DNA from: Prochlorococcus sp. scB243_498I20 | Lineage (GTDB): Bacteria; Cyanobacteriota; Cyanobacteriia; PCC-6307; Cyanobiaceae | Direction: 5' to 3' | Length of the DNA stretch: 64,000 nt | NCBI GenBank assembly: GCA_000635015.1 | Contig: JFMR01000108.1 | Location: forward strand, 62,001-126,000 | Shown: piece by piece, positions 11,809 through 22,262 of the stretch | Layout of the letters: every line of letters begins with the position of its first letter | Position numbering within the stretch: the first letter of the stretch is position 1 | Translations under genes and position numbers: made by a program | Notes under the pieces: generated by a model | What the model saw: only the letters and a program-made list of their open reading frames with translations | The model's database searches: none | Told to the model about the DNA's origin: nothing

Positions 11809-13104
11809 GTGATCGAGCGTTACACATTACCCGAAATGGGGAAAATCTGGACTGAAAGCGCAAAATTCCAGAGTTGGCTTAAGGTTGAAATAGCTGCATG
11901 TGAAGCAAATTTTTCCCTCGGGAAAATCCCTGAGAATGCCATGAAACAGATACGTTCAAATGCAAAGTTTGATGAATCTAGAATTACAGAAATTGAGAAA
12001 GAAGTTAAACATGATGTCATAGCATTTCTTACAAGCGTTAATGAATTTGTAGGAGATTCAGGAAGATACATACATGTTGGTATGACCAGTAGTGATGTAC
12101 TTGATACTGGCTTATCTCTTCAGTTAGTAGATTCTTGCGAATTGTTATTAGAAGAAATTGCGAACCTAGAAAATGAGGTCAGATTATTAGCAAGGAAGCA
12201 TAAAAATACATTAATGATTGGCAGATCTCATGCAATTCATGGGGAGCCAATTTCTTTCGGTTTTAAACTTGCTGGATGGTTAGCAGAAATAATAAGGAAC
12301 AAAAAAAGATTGTTAACTCTGAAAGATTCTGTCGCAATTGGACAAATAAGTGGTGCAATGGGAACTTACGCTAATACGAATCCTAAAGTAGAACAAATAA
12401 CTTGTGATTTACTCAGCTTAAAACCTGATACAGCAAGCACGCAGGTTATATCGAGAGACAGACATGCAGAATATGTGCAAACTATTGCACTAGTTGGCGC
12501 TTCTTTAGATAGATTCGCAACTGAAATAAGAAATTTACAAAGAACTGATGTTTTAGAAGTTGAGGAGGGCTTTTCAAAAGGGCAAAAAGGAAGTTCTGCC
12601 ATGCCTCATAAAAGAAATCCTATTCGAAGTGAAAGAGTAAGTGGTCTAGCAAGAATTTTGAGGAGTTACGTCTTAACAGCACTTGAAAATGTTCCACTTT
12701 GGCACGAAAGAGATATAAGCCATAGTTCAAATGAACGTATCATGCTACCTGACGTATCAATCTGCTTGCATTTTATGCTCAGGGAAATGCAAGATATAGT
12801 AAGCAATTTAGAAGTTTATCCAAAAAATATGCTCAAAAATTTAAATATCTATGGTGGTGTAATCTTTAGTCAAAAAGTTTTACTTTTGCTTGTAGAGAAG
12901 GGCTTGTCTAGAGAAAAAGCTTATAGCTTAGTACAAAAAAATGCGCATCAGGCCTGGAATACTCAGAATGGGGATTTTAAACAAAATATAGAAAGAGATA
13001 ATGAAATTATGAATTTTATTGATGAAAGTGAGTTAGAAGAATGTTTTAATCCTTCAATTCATCTTAATAATTTAAGTGTAATATGGGAGAAGTTAGGTAT
13101 CTAG
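11809..13104 (+). CDS. purB: Adenylosuccinate lyase
   Basis: 431 aa, GSSAMPHKRNPIRSE signature; GTG start. Confidence 0.97.
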   Translation: MIERYTLPEMGKIWTESAKFQSWLKVEIAACEANFSLGKIPENAMKQIRSNAKFDESRITEIEKEVKHDVIAFLTSVNEFVGDSGRYIHVGMTSSDVLDTGLSLQLVDSCELLLEEIANLENEVRLLARKHKNTLMIGRSHAIHGEPISFGFKLAGWLAEIIRNKKRLLTLKDSVAIGQISGAMGTYANTNPKVEQITCDLLSLKPDTASTQVISRDRHAEYVQTIALVGASLDRFATEIRNLQRTDVLEVEEGFSKGQKGSSAMPHKRNPIRSERVSGLARILRSYVLTALENVPLWHERDISHSSNERIMLPDVSICLHFMLREMQDIVSNLEVYPKNMLKNLNIYGGVIFSQKVLLLLVEKGLSREKAYSLVQKNAHQAWNTQNGDFKQNIERDNEIMNFIDESELEECFNPSIHLNNLSVIWEKLGI

Positions 13105-13152
13105 GATTACTGAAAACCTTATCTAAGTTAAATCAGTGTTTTCAGAGGAATA

Positions 13153-14538
13153 ATGACCAAAAACTTTAGGATTGAAAAAGATAGTATGGGAACAATAGAG
13201 GTTCCCATGGAAGCTTTGTGGGGTGCTCAAACCCAAAGATCGATAATAAATTTTTCTATTGGAGAAGAATTAATTCCAATTGAGTTAATTTATTCACTGA
13301 CCCTCATAAAAAAAGCTGCTTCAATTGCGAATTTCAATTTAGGTTTAATAGATAAAAGGAAAAAAGATTTGATTGTAGAGGCATGTACGGAAATACTTGA
13401 TGGCCTTCACGATTCACAGTTTCCCTTAAAGGTTTGGCAAACAGGTAGTGGCACGCAAACAAATATGAATGTTAATGAGGTAATTTCAAATATTGCAGCT
13501 TTAAAAACTAATTCAGAACTTGGTAGTCATCAACCAATTCATCCGAATGATGATGTAAATAAATCTCAGTCAACTAATGACACTTTTCCTGCTGCTATTC
13601 AAATATCTGTTGTTAATGAAATAATCAAAAATTTAGTTCCAACAATCAGAGAACTTACTAAGGTCCTTGATAAAAAAAGTAAAGAATGGAATAACCTTAT
13701 AAAGATAGGAAGAACCCATTTTCAAGATGCAGTTCCCCTTACTTTTGGGCAAGAAATATCAGGATGGTCAGAGCAACTTAAAGATGCTGAGAATGCAATT
13801 ATTATGAGTCTGAATGAATTGTATTTCTTACCTCTGGGAGGAACTGCGGTTGGTACAGGGATTAATTGTCCAAAAGGATTTTGTGAAGATTCTATAAAAT
13901 CAATTTCCGATGATACTAATCTAATGTTCTATAAATCAAAAAATAATTTTTCTATCATGGCCTCGCATGATCGTCTTGCTCAAGTAATGAGTCAGATAAA
14001 AATATTAGCAGGTGCATTATTTAAAATTTCAAATGATATAAAAATTCTATCTTCTGGTCCAAGATCAGGAATATATGAACTAATTATTCCTCAAAATGAA
14101 CCTGGAAGTTCTATTATGCCGGGTAAAGTGAATCCAACTCAATGCGAAGCCTTATCAATGGTTTGTACTCAGATAATGGGTCTTGAATATGCAGTCTCAA
14201 TGGCAAATTCTAGCGGCACTTTACAGATGAATGAATATAAGCCTCTTATTGGATTTAATATTCTCACAAGTTTAAAATTACTTAAAAATGTAATAGAAAA
14301 CTTCAGAATAAAATTAGTTGATGGGATGGAACCTAATCAAAAGAGAATGAAGTTGAATTTAGAAAATTCACTAATGTTGGTTACAGCCATAGTGCCAAAA
14401 GTTGGCTATGAAAAAGCAGCTGAAATCGCAAACCTAGCCTTCAAAGAATCATTAAACTTAAAAGAGGCAACAATTAAATTAGGTTATTTAAACGAAGATG
14501 AATTTGATGAAGTAATGAATATCAATTCAATGATTTGA
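13153..14538 (+). CDS. fumC: Class II fumarate hydratase
   Basis: 461 aa, GSSIMPGKVNPTQCE signature. Confidence 0.97.
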   Translation: MTKNFRIEKDSMGTIEVPMEALWGAQTQRSIINFSIGEELIPIELIYSLTLIKKAASIANFNLGLIDKRKKDLIVEACTEILDGLHDSQFPLKVWQTGSGTQTNMNVNEVISNIAALKTNSELGSHQPIHPNDDVNKSQSTNDTFPAAIQISVVNEIIKNLVPTIRELTKVLDKKSKEWNNLIKIGRTHFQDAVPLTFGQEISGWSEQLKDAENAIIMSLNELYFLPLGGTAVGTGINCPKGFCEDSIKSISDDTNLMFYKSKNNFSIMASHDRLAQVMSQIKILAGALFKISNDIKILSSGPRSGIYELIIPQNEPGSSIMPGKVNPTQCEALSMVCTQIMGLEYAVSMANSSGTLQMNEYKPLIGFNILTSLKLLKNVIENFRIKLVDGMEPNQKRMKLNLENSLMLVTAIVPKVGYEKAAEIANLAFKESLNLKEATIKLGYLNEDEFDEVMNINSMI

Positions 14539-14548
14539 TTAAAAAAAT

Positions 14549-17275
14549 TTAAAAATTATTGTCTATTCTTTTTGTTGCAGGATTAATATCTTCAGAGACT
14601 TTTATAAGGTCATTAGATTCAGAAACAGGAAAACGATTAATAGCTTTTAATGCTAGTTTAGCTTTGCTTTTTAATTTATTACTAACACCAATACAGTATT
14701 GCACTTGAGAAAGGACATCAATTGATCTTCTAATAATCCTCACTACATCACCCTCGTCTAATGAAGTATTAAAAACCAAATCTTTCCATTTTTTTCCTCT
14801 TGCCCATTCAGAAATAATTCCAGTCAACTCTGTTTCTAAATAGATAGGAATTTCAATATGAAACCTATTTTGTTGAAAAGAGACTAATTTTCTTAAACCA
14901 TCTAATTCATTAAAAACATCTATTACCTTTAATGAAGGCTTGAAATTACACCAAAGATTAGGCCTCCTTACATCAACACATATAGCTTGAATAATTGCAG
15001 CTAAATCAGGAGGATCTAAATCGTCTAAATAACCACTTACTAAAACAAGACCAATCCATAATTCATTTTCACTTCTTATTGTACCAACTGTTTGTCCAAC
15101 TTCTGTCAATTCCAAATCATTTAAACAACCAAAATGATTCAAAATTTTAATCAAATCAGTAAAAGTTTTCCAGTTATGATTTTCTTTATCCTCAAGAAGT
15201 TTTTTTCTAATATTTATTTCTTGTTCAACATCAATAATTCTTTTTCTATATTTCTTTAATTTCTTGGAGTCTCCAAATCTGTGTGCAGGATGCTCAGTAA
15301 CTGTTTCTTCTAAATTATTAATTTGTTGCTTTTGTGCCAAAACTTCCGTTGTCAGATCATATTGTGGAGTTTGTAAATCATTTTTTTTAGAAACTTCTAA
15401 AATTCGATCCGCATAACACTGCGACATATCATCTCCCCTAAATATCTCTCCAGAAAAATACATCTTTGGCACTTCAATTCCTAAGACATCAATCGCATCC
15501 AAATCATTAAAAATACTTACTATGTATGAGGGTTTTATAAGAATAAATAAATTATCAATTGTCAAACACAATAAACTCTTAATTTTTTGGGATTCATATA
15601 TTTTCTTACAAATTAATCCTGGAACAATTTTTCTTTTAATTTGGGGAGCTTTGATTGAAATTAAGCTTCCATCTTTAATATATGAAAGTGCATTGGTTAT
15701 CTCTTCTGATAATTTTTCTGCTGATTGTTTTTCTAAAATTTTCAAGATTCTTCTCTCTTCTTTAAGACGATTTTTTAACTTTTCGTATGCATCAAAATCT
15801 TTCCATGAAACGTTAGATGTAATTTTTTTTAACTCAATTAAATCCTTATCTAAATTTTCAAGAATTTTATTCTCACCTGATGATTCACCTAAATATAAAA
15901 AACTACCAAAACTTCTTTTAATTAATTCTTTAGACTTCTCTAAAGTATAACTTTGTAAAAGATTAAGTACCATTCCATAGCTTGGAGTGAATTGACTTTC
16001 TAAAGCATTTGGTTTGCTTATAGCCAGTGCACTTGCTTCTTTGGCACCTTCGAATCTTGTTTGTAATGTAACAACATATCCCTGGGTATCTTTTCCTCTT
16101 CTTCCAGCTCTTCCTGACATTTGCAAAAATTCACTGCTAAATAATAATCTATGACCATCTTCTGTCCTTTTTGATAAAGAAGAAATAACAGTTGTTCTTG
16201 CGGGCATATTTATTCCTGCAGCAAGAGTTTCAGTTGCAAAAACAACTTTTATTAAACCTTGCTGAAATAATTCCTCAACCAATTCTTTCCATGCAGGCAA
16301 TAATCCAGCATGATGAGATGCAATACCGCGTTTTAATGCCTCGCATTGAGATTTATCTTTAATTGCTTCCTGATTATTTTTAAGATAAACATCTAATTTT
16401 TGGGATATCATACTTGCTTCTGAATAACTTACTAAAGTTAAATCTTTTATATTCTCGATAGCCTTGTCACATCCCCTTCTACTAAAAATAAAATAAATAG
16501 CTGGCAACATATTTCGTTCAGCTAGTTTCGAGATCACAAAGCCAATTGAGGGAGACTTTGGTTGCATTATCCTGCCCACTTTTCCTCTTATTTTCTGCCC
16601 TTTAGGAGCTCTCCAAATCTTGCAGTTTGGATGAATTCCATTACCCTTATTATTTAGAAGTGGATGGAGGCCTTTAACACTACAAAAAATAAAATCAAGT
16701 GGGACTGGTCTCTTATCACTATTAATTAGTACTGTGGGCCCATGAACTTTTTCTATCCAATTTTGCAATTGATCTGCATTGGCTATTGTTGCTGATAAAG
16801 CTATTATTTGAGTTCTAGTAGGGCAATGGATTATAGTTTCTTCCCAAACTGTTCCTCTTTGGGGGTCATTCATATAATGACATTCATCAAGAATTACAGA
16901 TTCTAAATTTTCTAAGGGATCATCAAATTCATCAAATTCGCCATAAAGCATGTTCCTAAAAATCTCAGTCGTCATGACCAAGATTGGTGCTTCTCTATTT
17001 ATGCTTATATCTCCAGTTAAAAGACCAACTTTATTCTCACCATATTGATTAGCAAAATCTCTAAACTTTTGGTTTGATAGGGCCTTTAAAGGTGTTGTAT
17101 AAAAAACTCTGCTGTCATGAGATAAGCCTCTATATATAGCAAATTCACCTATCAATGTTTTACCCGAACCTGTTGGGGCTGTTAAAACAACAGAATTTCC
17201 GCTATTAATAGCTCGTATTGCTTCTAATTGGAAATCATCTAGCGGAAAGGGGAAATATTCCTCTAAATTAAGCAA
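14549..17275 (-). CDS. SKI2/MTR4-type DEAD/DEAH RNA helicase with C-terminal DSHCT-like region
   Basis: TAPTGSGKTLIGEFA, DECHYMND, QMSGRAGRRG motifs; 908 aa. Confidence 0.92.
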   Translation of the reverse strand: MLNLEEYFPFPLDDFQLEAIRAINSGNSVVLTAPTGSGKTLIGEFAIYRGLSHDSRVFYTTPLKALSNQKFRDFANQYGENKVGLLTGDISINREAPILVMTTEIFRNMLYGEFDEFDDPLENLESVILDECHYMNDPQRGTVWEETIIHCPTRTQIIALSATIANADQLQNWIEKVHGPTVLINSDKRPVPLDFIFCSVKGLHPLLNNKGNGIHPNCKIWRAPKGQKIRGKVGRIMQPKSPSIGFVISKLAERNMLPAIYFIFSRRGCDKAIENIKDLTLVSYSEASMISQKLDVYLKNNQEAIKDKSQCEALKRGIASHHAGLLPAWKELVEELFQQGLIKVVFATETLAAGINMPARTTVISSLSKRTEDGHRLLFSSEFLQMSGRAGRRGKDTQGYVVTLQTRFEGAKEASALAISKPNALESQFTPSYGMVLNLLQSYTLEKSKELIKRSFGSFLYLGESSGENKILENLDKDLIELKKITSNVSWKDFDAYEKLKNRLKEERRILKILEKQSAEKLSEEITNALSYIKDGSLISIKAPQIKRKIVPGLICKKIYESQKIKSLLCLTIDNLFILIKPSYIVSIFNDLDAIDVLGIEVPKMYFSGEIFRGDDMSQCYADRILEVSKKNDLQTPQYDLTTEVLAQKQQINNLEETVTEHPAHRFGDSKKLKKYRKRIIDVEQEINIRKKLLEDKENHNWKTFTDLIKILNHFGCLNDLELTEVGQTVGTIRSENELWIGLVLVSGYLDDLDPPDLAAIIQAICVDVRRPNLWCNFKPSLKVIDVFNELDGLRKLVSFQQNRFHIEIPIYLETELTGIISEWARGKKWKDLVFNTSLDEGDVVRIIRRSIDVLSQVQYCIGVSNKLKSKAKLALKAINRFPVSESNDLIKVSEDINPATKRIDNNF

Positions 17276-17414
17276 TAATTGTGATTGAAGAGAGGATGAG
17301 TTAACTTCTTAATATATGATCTATATAGATATTAATAAACAAAAAATACCTTGCAAACTTTAATAGTAAATCTAAATCTTTTTAATTAAATCAAATATAT
17401 TTTATTTTGCCAAA

Positions 17415-18554
17415 ATGAAAAAAGTAAAAATTCCAAAAAATAGAATCCGTAAATTAAAAACATTTTCTTTAGGTAAAAAATCCTTCGAACTTCTAAGTTT
17501 AAATTCGCAAAATAAAAAACTTATAGACTTATGCAGTAATGATTATTTTGGATTAAGCAGGGACAAGGATTTAATAAAAGCTGCTTACGAAATAAGCTTG
17601 TTAGAGGGCATTGGTTCAGGAAGCTCTAGGTTTATTACAGGTTCAAGACCAATACATAAATTATTAGAAACAGAACTTGCCAAGTGGCTTGATCAAGAGA
17701 AAGTATTACTTTTCCCAAGCGGATTTCAAGCAAATATAGCCGCTATCCAGGCTTTAGCAAACAGAAATAGTATCGTAATAGCAGATAAATTGATCCATAA
17801 CTCTTTATTGGTTGGAGTCAAAGCTGCTCAAGCAAAACTAGTTCGATTCTCACACAATAATTTAAAAGATTTAGAAGATAAAATTATTAAATCTAACTCC
17901 AAAAAAAATTCCATTTTAGTTGTTGTTGAATCTCTATATAGCATGGAGGGATCAATTGCTCCGCTCAGAGAAATAACGGAAATTTGCAAAAAACATAGTG
18001 TTCAATTATTAGTTGACGAAGCTCATGCAATTGGGATCTTGGGCCCTGAAGGCAGGGGTTTAAGTTTTAATTGTCGTTCAGATATAACTATGATTACTGG
18101 AACATTTGGAAAAGCATTTGGAAGCGGTGGAGCTTTCATAGCTTCCAATTCAGAAATCGGAGAATATCTTATCCAAACAAGTGGTGCATTTAGGTATACA
18201 ACCGCACTTGCGCCAACTTTGGCTGCTGGGGCACTAGAAGGTTTAAAAAAAATTTTAGAAAATAAAGAATGGGGTAATGATTTGTTATCTTCTGCGAATG
18301 TATGGAAAGATGAAATTATTAAAAATTTTAGTTTTCCAGTTCAGGGAGATTCTCACATTTTATCAATTATTGTTGGCCAAGAAGAGAAAGCAATTTATCT
18401 ACAAAAATATCTCGAAGAAAATGGGTTTTTAGCAATTGCGATAAGACCTCCAACTGTTCCAGTGGGGCAATCAAGAATCAGAATAACAATACGAAGAAAC
18501 TTAGATTTTAATCTGCTAAATAAATTCATTGCAGTATTAAAAAAGTTTAAATGA
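17415..18554 (+). CDS. bioF: 8-amino-7-oxononanoate synthase
   Basis: PLP fold type I; GSGSSRFITGSRPIHKLLE, DEAHAIGILGPEGRG; biotin cluster. Confidence 0.95.
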   Translation: MKKVKIPKNRIRKLKTFSLGKKSFELLSLNSQNKKLIDLCSNDYFGLSRDKDLIKAAYEISLLEGIGSGSSRFITGSRPIHKLLETELAKWLDQEKVLLFPSGFQANIAAIQALANRNSIVIADKLIHNSLLVGVKAAQAKLVRFSHNNLKDLEDKIIKSNSKKNSILVVVESLYSMEGSIAPLREITEICKKHSVQLLVDEAHAIGILGPEGRGLSFNCRSDITMITGTFGKAFGSGGAFIASNSEIGEYLIQTSGAFRYTTALAPTLAAGALEGLKKILENKEWGNDLLSSANVWKDEIIKNFSFPVQGDSHILSIIVGQEEKAIYLQKYLEENGFLAIAIRPPTVPVGQSRIRITIRRNLDFNLLNKFIAVLKKFK

Positions 18555-19255
18555 AACAAATTATTACTCAACATGGGTGGGGACTAAATAAATATTTCTG
18601 GAATGATTATAAAGTTGATTTTTTAAATAATAATTGGCATTGGCAAGATAATGAAAGGGGCTATTTTTCGACAAATAATTATCAAGCAAAATGGATTAAA
18701 AGCGAATCTAAAAATGAAATCAGAATGACTTTATGCCATTCATTTGGTTTTCATTTAATGCCAAAAAAAATTTTAAAAGAAGCAACTCATATTGTTCTTA
18801 TAAATTCTTTTAATAATTTTCTTCCTTTAAGTAATAAGAGAAACTTTATTTTGAGGTCTCTAAAAAGAATGGAAACAAAAATCATAAAAGATGAACCTAA
18901 GGATATGTTGAAAGAATTTATATATAAATCATTTATGCCAAATCATATGAATAATAGTTTTAAAAATATCTTTTATAAAAGTCTAGAGAGTTTAAATAAA
19001 ACTCTTCTTTTAAGTGATTTAAAAGAACTGTACATCAATAGAGATTTTCCAGTATTTTTAAGAAAAGATTGCAAAATTATTTTTATAAAATCAGAAAATG
19101 ATTTGATTCTTGACAACGAATCAAATAATAACTTTTTAGATTCCTTAAATAAAAAACTTGAAAGGAAGCCAATTTTAATTAAATTAGCTCAACAAGGTCA
19201 TTGCTTAAATAATCTAAATTTATACGAAATCTTACGCAATACACTTAACGATTGA
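18551..19255 (+). CDS. bioK: Pimeloyl-ACP methyl ester esterase, BioK-type alpha/beta hydrolase
   Basis: HGWG and CHSFGFH motifs; located between bioF and bioC as known for marine picocyanobacterial bioK. Confidence 0.75.
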   Translation: MKQIITQHGWGLNKYFWNDYKVDFLNNNWHWQDNERGYFSTNNYQAKWIKSESKNEIRMTLCHSFGFHLMPKKILKEATHIVLINSFNNFLPLSNKRNFILRSLKRMETKIIKDEPKDMLKEFIYKSFMPNHMNNSFKNIFYKSLESLNKTLLLSDLKELYINRDFPVFLRKDCKIIFIKSENDLILDNESNNNFLDSLNKKLERKPILIKLAQQGHCLNNLNLYEILRNTLND

Positions 19256-19256
19256 A

Positions 19257-20015
19257 ATGGATAGTAAAAAGTGGAATGAAAAAATACAAAATAATTTCAA
19301 TGATGCTGCATATCGGTATTTAGAGCATTCAAATATTCAGAAATTTTTTGCAAAAAAGATTGTTCATCTTATCAAAGAATTAAATCCCCCAAAAAAAGGT
19401 GAATGGATAGATCTAGGATCAGGACCAGGACTATTAGCAGATGAAATAGAAAAAATTTCTTCCCAAAAAGTATCCAGAATTGATTTCAGCAAGAAAATGC
19501 TTCTTGAAAATAAATTATCTAGAAAAAAAATTTTATGGGATTTGAATAATGATTTACCTTCTGAAATAAATAACTGTTCTCTATTAACATCTAACTTTTG
19601 CATACATTGGTTAAACAATCCAGAAAAGATAATACAAGATTGGTTTAGCAAATTAACACCTGGAGGTTTTTTAATCATTTCATATCCAACAAAAGATTGT
19701 TTTCCTGAATGGAAAGATACTTGTAAAAAAATTGATATTGAATATAGTGGTCTTAATTTCCTTTGCTCTAAAGAATTATTAAAAGATTTCAAATCAACTG
19801 AAATACATTACTCAAAACAGTTTAATTATCTTGAAAATTTTGAAGATGTATATAAACTTTTTAGAAGCATTAAAAATGTAGGAGCACAAGCAACAAACTG
19901 TAAACGCAAAACAGTGAAAGAGTTAAAGGAAATTCAAAAGTTTTGGCCAAAGAATTACAATAATACAGTGAACCTTTCATGGCAAATTGATATTCAAATC
20001 ATGAAGAAATTATGA
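19257..20015 (+). CDS. bioC: Malonyl-ACP O-methyltransferase
   Basis: SAM methyltransferase (WIDLGSGPGLLADEI) in the biotin cluster. Confidence 0.9.
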   Translation: MDSKKWNEKIQNNFNDAAYRYLEHSNIQKFFAKKIVHLIKELNPPKKGEWIDLGSGPGLLADEIEKISSQKVSRIDFSKKMLLENKLSRKKILWDLNNDLPSEINNCSLLTSNFCIHWLNNPEKIIQDWFSKLTPGGFLIISYPTKDCFPEWKDTCKKIDIEYSGLNFLCSKELLKDFKSTEIHYSKQFNYLENFEDVYKLFRSIKNVGAQATNCKRKTVKELKEIQKFWPKNYNNTVNLSWQIDIQIMKKL

Positions 20016-20678
20016 GAAATCACAAAAATATTTTCAATTTTATAATTTGTGGAACAGATACCGATATTGGGAAAACTTTAATAAGTTCTTTTTTTCGTTA
20101 AAGGATTAAATTCCTTTTATTGGAAACCTATTCAAAGTGGGATTGAATCGCAAACTGATAGTCAAACTGTTGAAAAACTTGCACAAGTAAGTAAAGAGAA
20201 AATAATCAAAGAAGCTTATGTCTTTACAAAACCTCTATCTCCGCATTGGGCTGCTGAAATAGATCAAAAAGCTATTAACTTTGACAAGTTGAGATTGCCA
20301 AAAGTGCAAGGCTCACTAATTTTAGAAACTGCAGGTGGATTAATGGTTCCAATAACACGCAATTTTTTGCAAATAGATCAAATAAAAGAATGGAATCTTC
20401 CGGTAATACTTGTATGTAAGAGCTCACTTGGCACTCTTAACCATACCCTGCTTAGTATTGAGGCCTTAAAACGAAGAGATATTGAGATTTTAGGTTTAGT
20501 AGTCAATGGCGAAAAACACCTCGATAATCCAAAAACTCTAGTTGATTTTAGTGGTATTCCTTTAATTGCTGAATTTCCTTACATCAAAAAAATGGACTCA
20601 AATAATTTAGATATACTATGGAAAGAACTAGACATCAAGAATAAGTTGATCTCACTATTAAACAAAAAAATAAGTTAA
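20012..20678 (+). pseudogene. bioD: Dethiobiotin synthetase, interrupted by a +1 frameshift at a T7 tract
   Basis: 20012..20101 encodes MRNHKNIFNFIICGTDTDIGKTLISSFFR* (P-loop). Dropping one T from T7 (20089-20095) gives SSFFVKGLNSFYWKPIQSGIESQTD..., continuing into ORF 20289..20678. Confidence 0.87.
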
Positions 20679-21980
20679 ATGAAATCTTTGGATTCAAAAA
20701 CTCCAAATCAAGATTGGCATCCAAATATTTGGCCACCTTTTACGCAAATCAATAACAGCAAACCGCAGATAGAAGTAACTCATGGTAAAGATGCCCTCCT
20801 ATTTACTAAAGATCCTAAAAAAGAACTAATAGATGCAATTAGTAGTTGGTGGGTAACTCTTCATGGTCATAGTAACGAATATATTGCGGATGCCATTTTT
20901 GATCAATCAAAAAAACTTGAGCAAGTTATATTTGCTGATTTCTTACATCCACAGGCAAAAAAATTAGCGGAAAGACTTAGTGAATTAACAAAACTAGAAA
21001 GATTATTCTTTTCTGATAACGGTTCTACTGCAGTGGAAGTCGCGTTAAAAATCGCGTTCCAATCATGGCAAAATAGAGGAGAGACAAGAACTCAGATAGT
21101 AGCTTTTGATGGCGCATATCATGGTGATACATTTGGCGCAATGGCTTTAGGTGAAAGAAATATTTTTAATGAGAATTTCGATAATCTTATGTTCCCAGTT
21201 AGAAGAGTCCCATGGCCTTCAACTTGGATGAACGATGAAGAAGTAGAAAATAAAGAAAATAAGGCGATCCAAAAATTAGAAACTCTACTTAAAACTCCTA
21301 CAGTAGCAGTAATCCTTGAGCCACTTGTTCAAGGAGCAGGAGGGATGAATATGGTTAGGCCTCAGTTTATAAAAAAAGTTTCAGAAATTATAAAAAATAA
21401 TAATTCTTTGTTAATTGCTGATGAAGTATTGACTGGGTTTGGAAGATGTGGAACCCTTTTTGCTTTTCAAAAGGCAAAAATCATTCCTGATTTAATAAGT
21501 ATTTCAAAAGGTTTAACTGGTGGATTTTTACCGATGGGAATAACTTTATGTAAAGAAAAAATTTTTCAATCCTTTATTGATGATTCCCCAAGAAAAACTT
21601 TTTGGCATGGACATAGTTTTACTGCTAATCCTTTAGGTTGTGCTGCAGCAAACGCTAGCCTTGATTTATTAGAAAAAGAACCACAAAAATACCTTTCATT
21701 TGAAGAAAAACATTTATCTCATCTAATTAAATTTAAAAACTTACCTTATATAAAGAAGGTAAGGGTATCCGGCACAATTGCTGCCTTCGATTTAGATATT
21801 GGGAACAAAAAAGGTTATTTCAATAATATTGGAAAAGAAATAAAGAGTCTTGCAATGGAGCAAGGTTTATTCATTAGGCCTCTGGGGAATGTTATTTACC
21901 TCTTGCCGCCTCTCTGTATAACAGATGATCAATTGGGGAAAAGTTACTGGATAATAAGGCAAATCTTAGACAATCTTTAG
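20679..21980 (+). CDS. bioA: Adenosylmethionine-8-amino-7-oxononanoate aminotransferase
   Basis: 433 aa class III aminotransferase (AFDGAYHGDTFGAMALG, LIADEVLTGFGRCG). Confidence 0.95.
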   Translation: MKSLDSKTPNQDWHPNIWPPFTQINNSKPQIEVTHGKDALLFTKDPKKELIDAISSWWVTLHGHSNEYIADAIFDQSKKLEQVIFADFLHPQAKKLAERLSELTKLERLFFSDNGSTAVEVALKIAFQSWQNRGETRTQIVAFDGAYHGDTFGAMALGERNIFNENFDNLMFPVRRVPWPSTWMNDEEVENKENKAIQKLETLLKTPTVAVILEPLVQGAGGMNMVRPQFIKKVSEIIKNNNSLLIADEVLTGFGRCGTLFAFQKAKIIPDLISISKGLTGGFLPMGITLCKEKIFQSFIDDSPRKTFWHGHSFTANPLGCAAANASLDLLEKEPQKYLSFEEKHLSHLIKFKNLPYIKKVRVSGTIAAFDLDIGNKKGYFNNIGKEIKSLAMEQGLFIRPLGNVIYLLPPLCITDDQLGKSYWIIRQILDNL

Positions 21981-21988
21981 ATAGAAGT

Positions 21989-22246
21989 TTAAGGTCCCTG
22001 AAGTATTGCATTTTCCACATCTTCTCTATTAATGCAGTAGGAAAATAGTCTTTTAGTTTCTTGCCCTTCACTTTCCCATATAACACTTAAATCTTCTTGT
22101 TCGAAAATAATAGTTGCATTCCAATTTGAAAGTAACAAATACCATTTAGATGGATTATTAATATCCTTCACAGCACCTAAATCAGTTAGCCACAATTCCA
22201 ATGATTGCAGTGAATTTTGATTGATAGGTTTTTTAGAGGGATTCAC
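21989..22246 (-). CDS. DUF3143-like small conserved cyanobacterial protein
   Basis: 85 aa, LWLTDLGAVKD...W.L...WNATI..EQEDL.V.W pattern. Confidence 0.7.
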   Translation of the reverse strand: MNPSKKPINQNSLQSLELWLTDLGAVKDINNPSKWYLLLSNWNATIIFEQEDLSVIWESEGQETKRLFSYCINREDVENAILQGP

Positions 22247-22262
22247 AGACTTTTTTAAAAAA

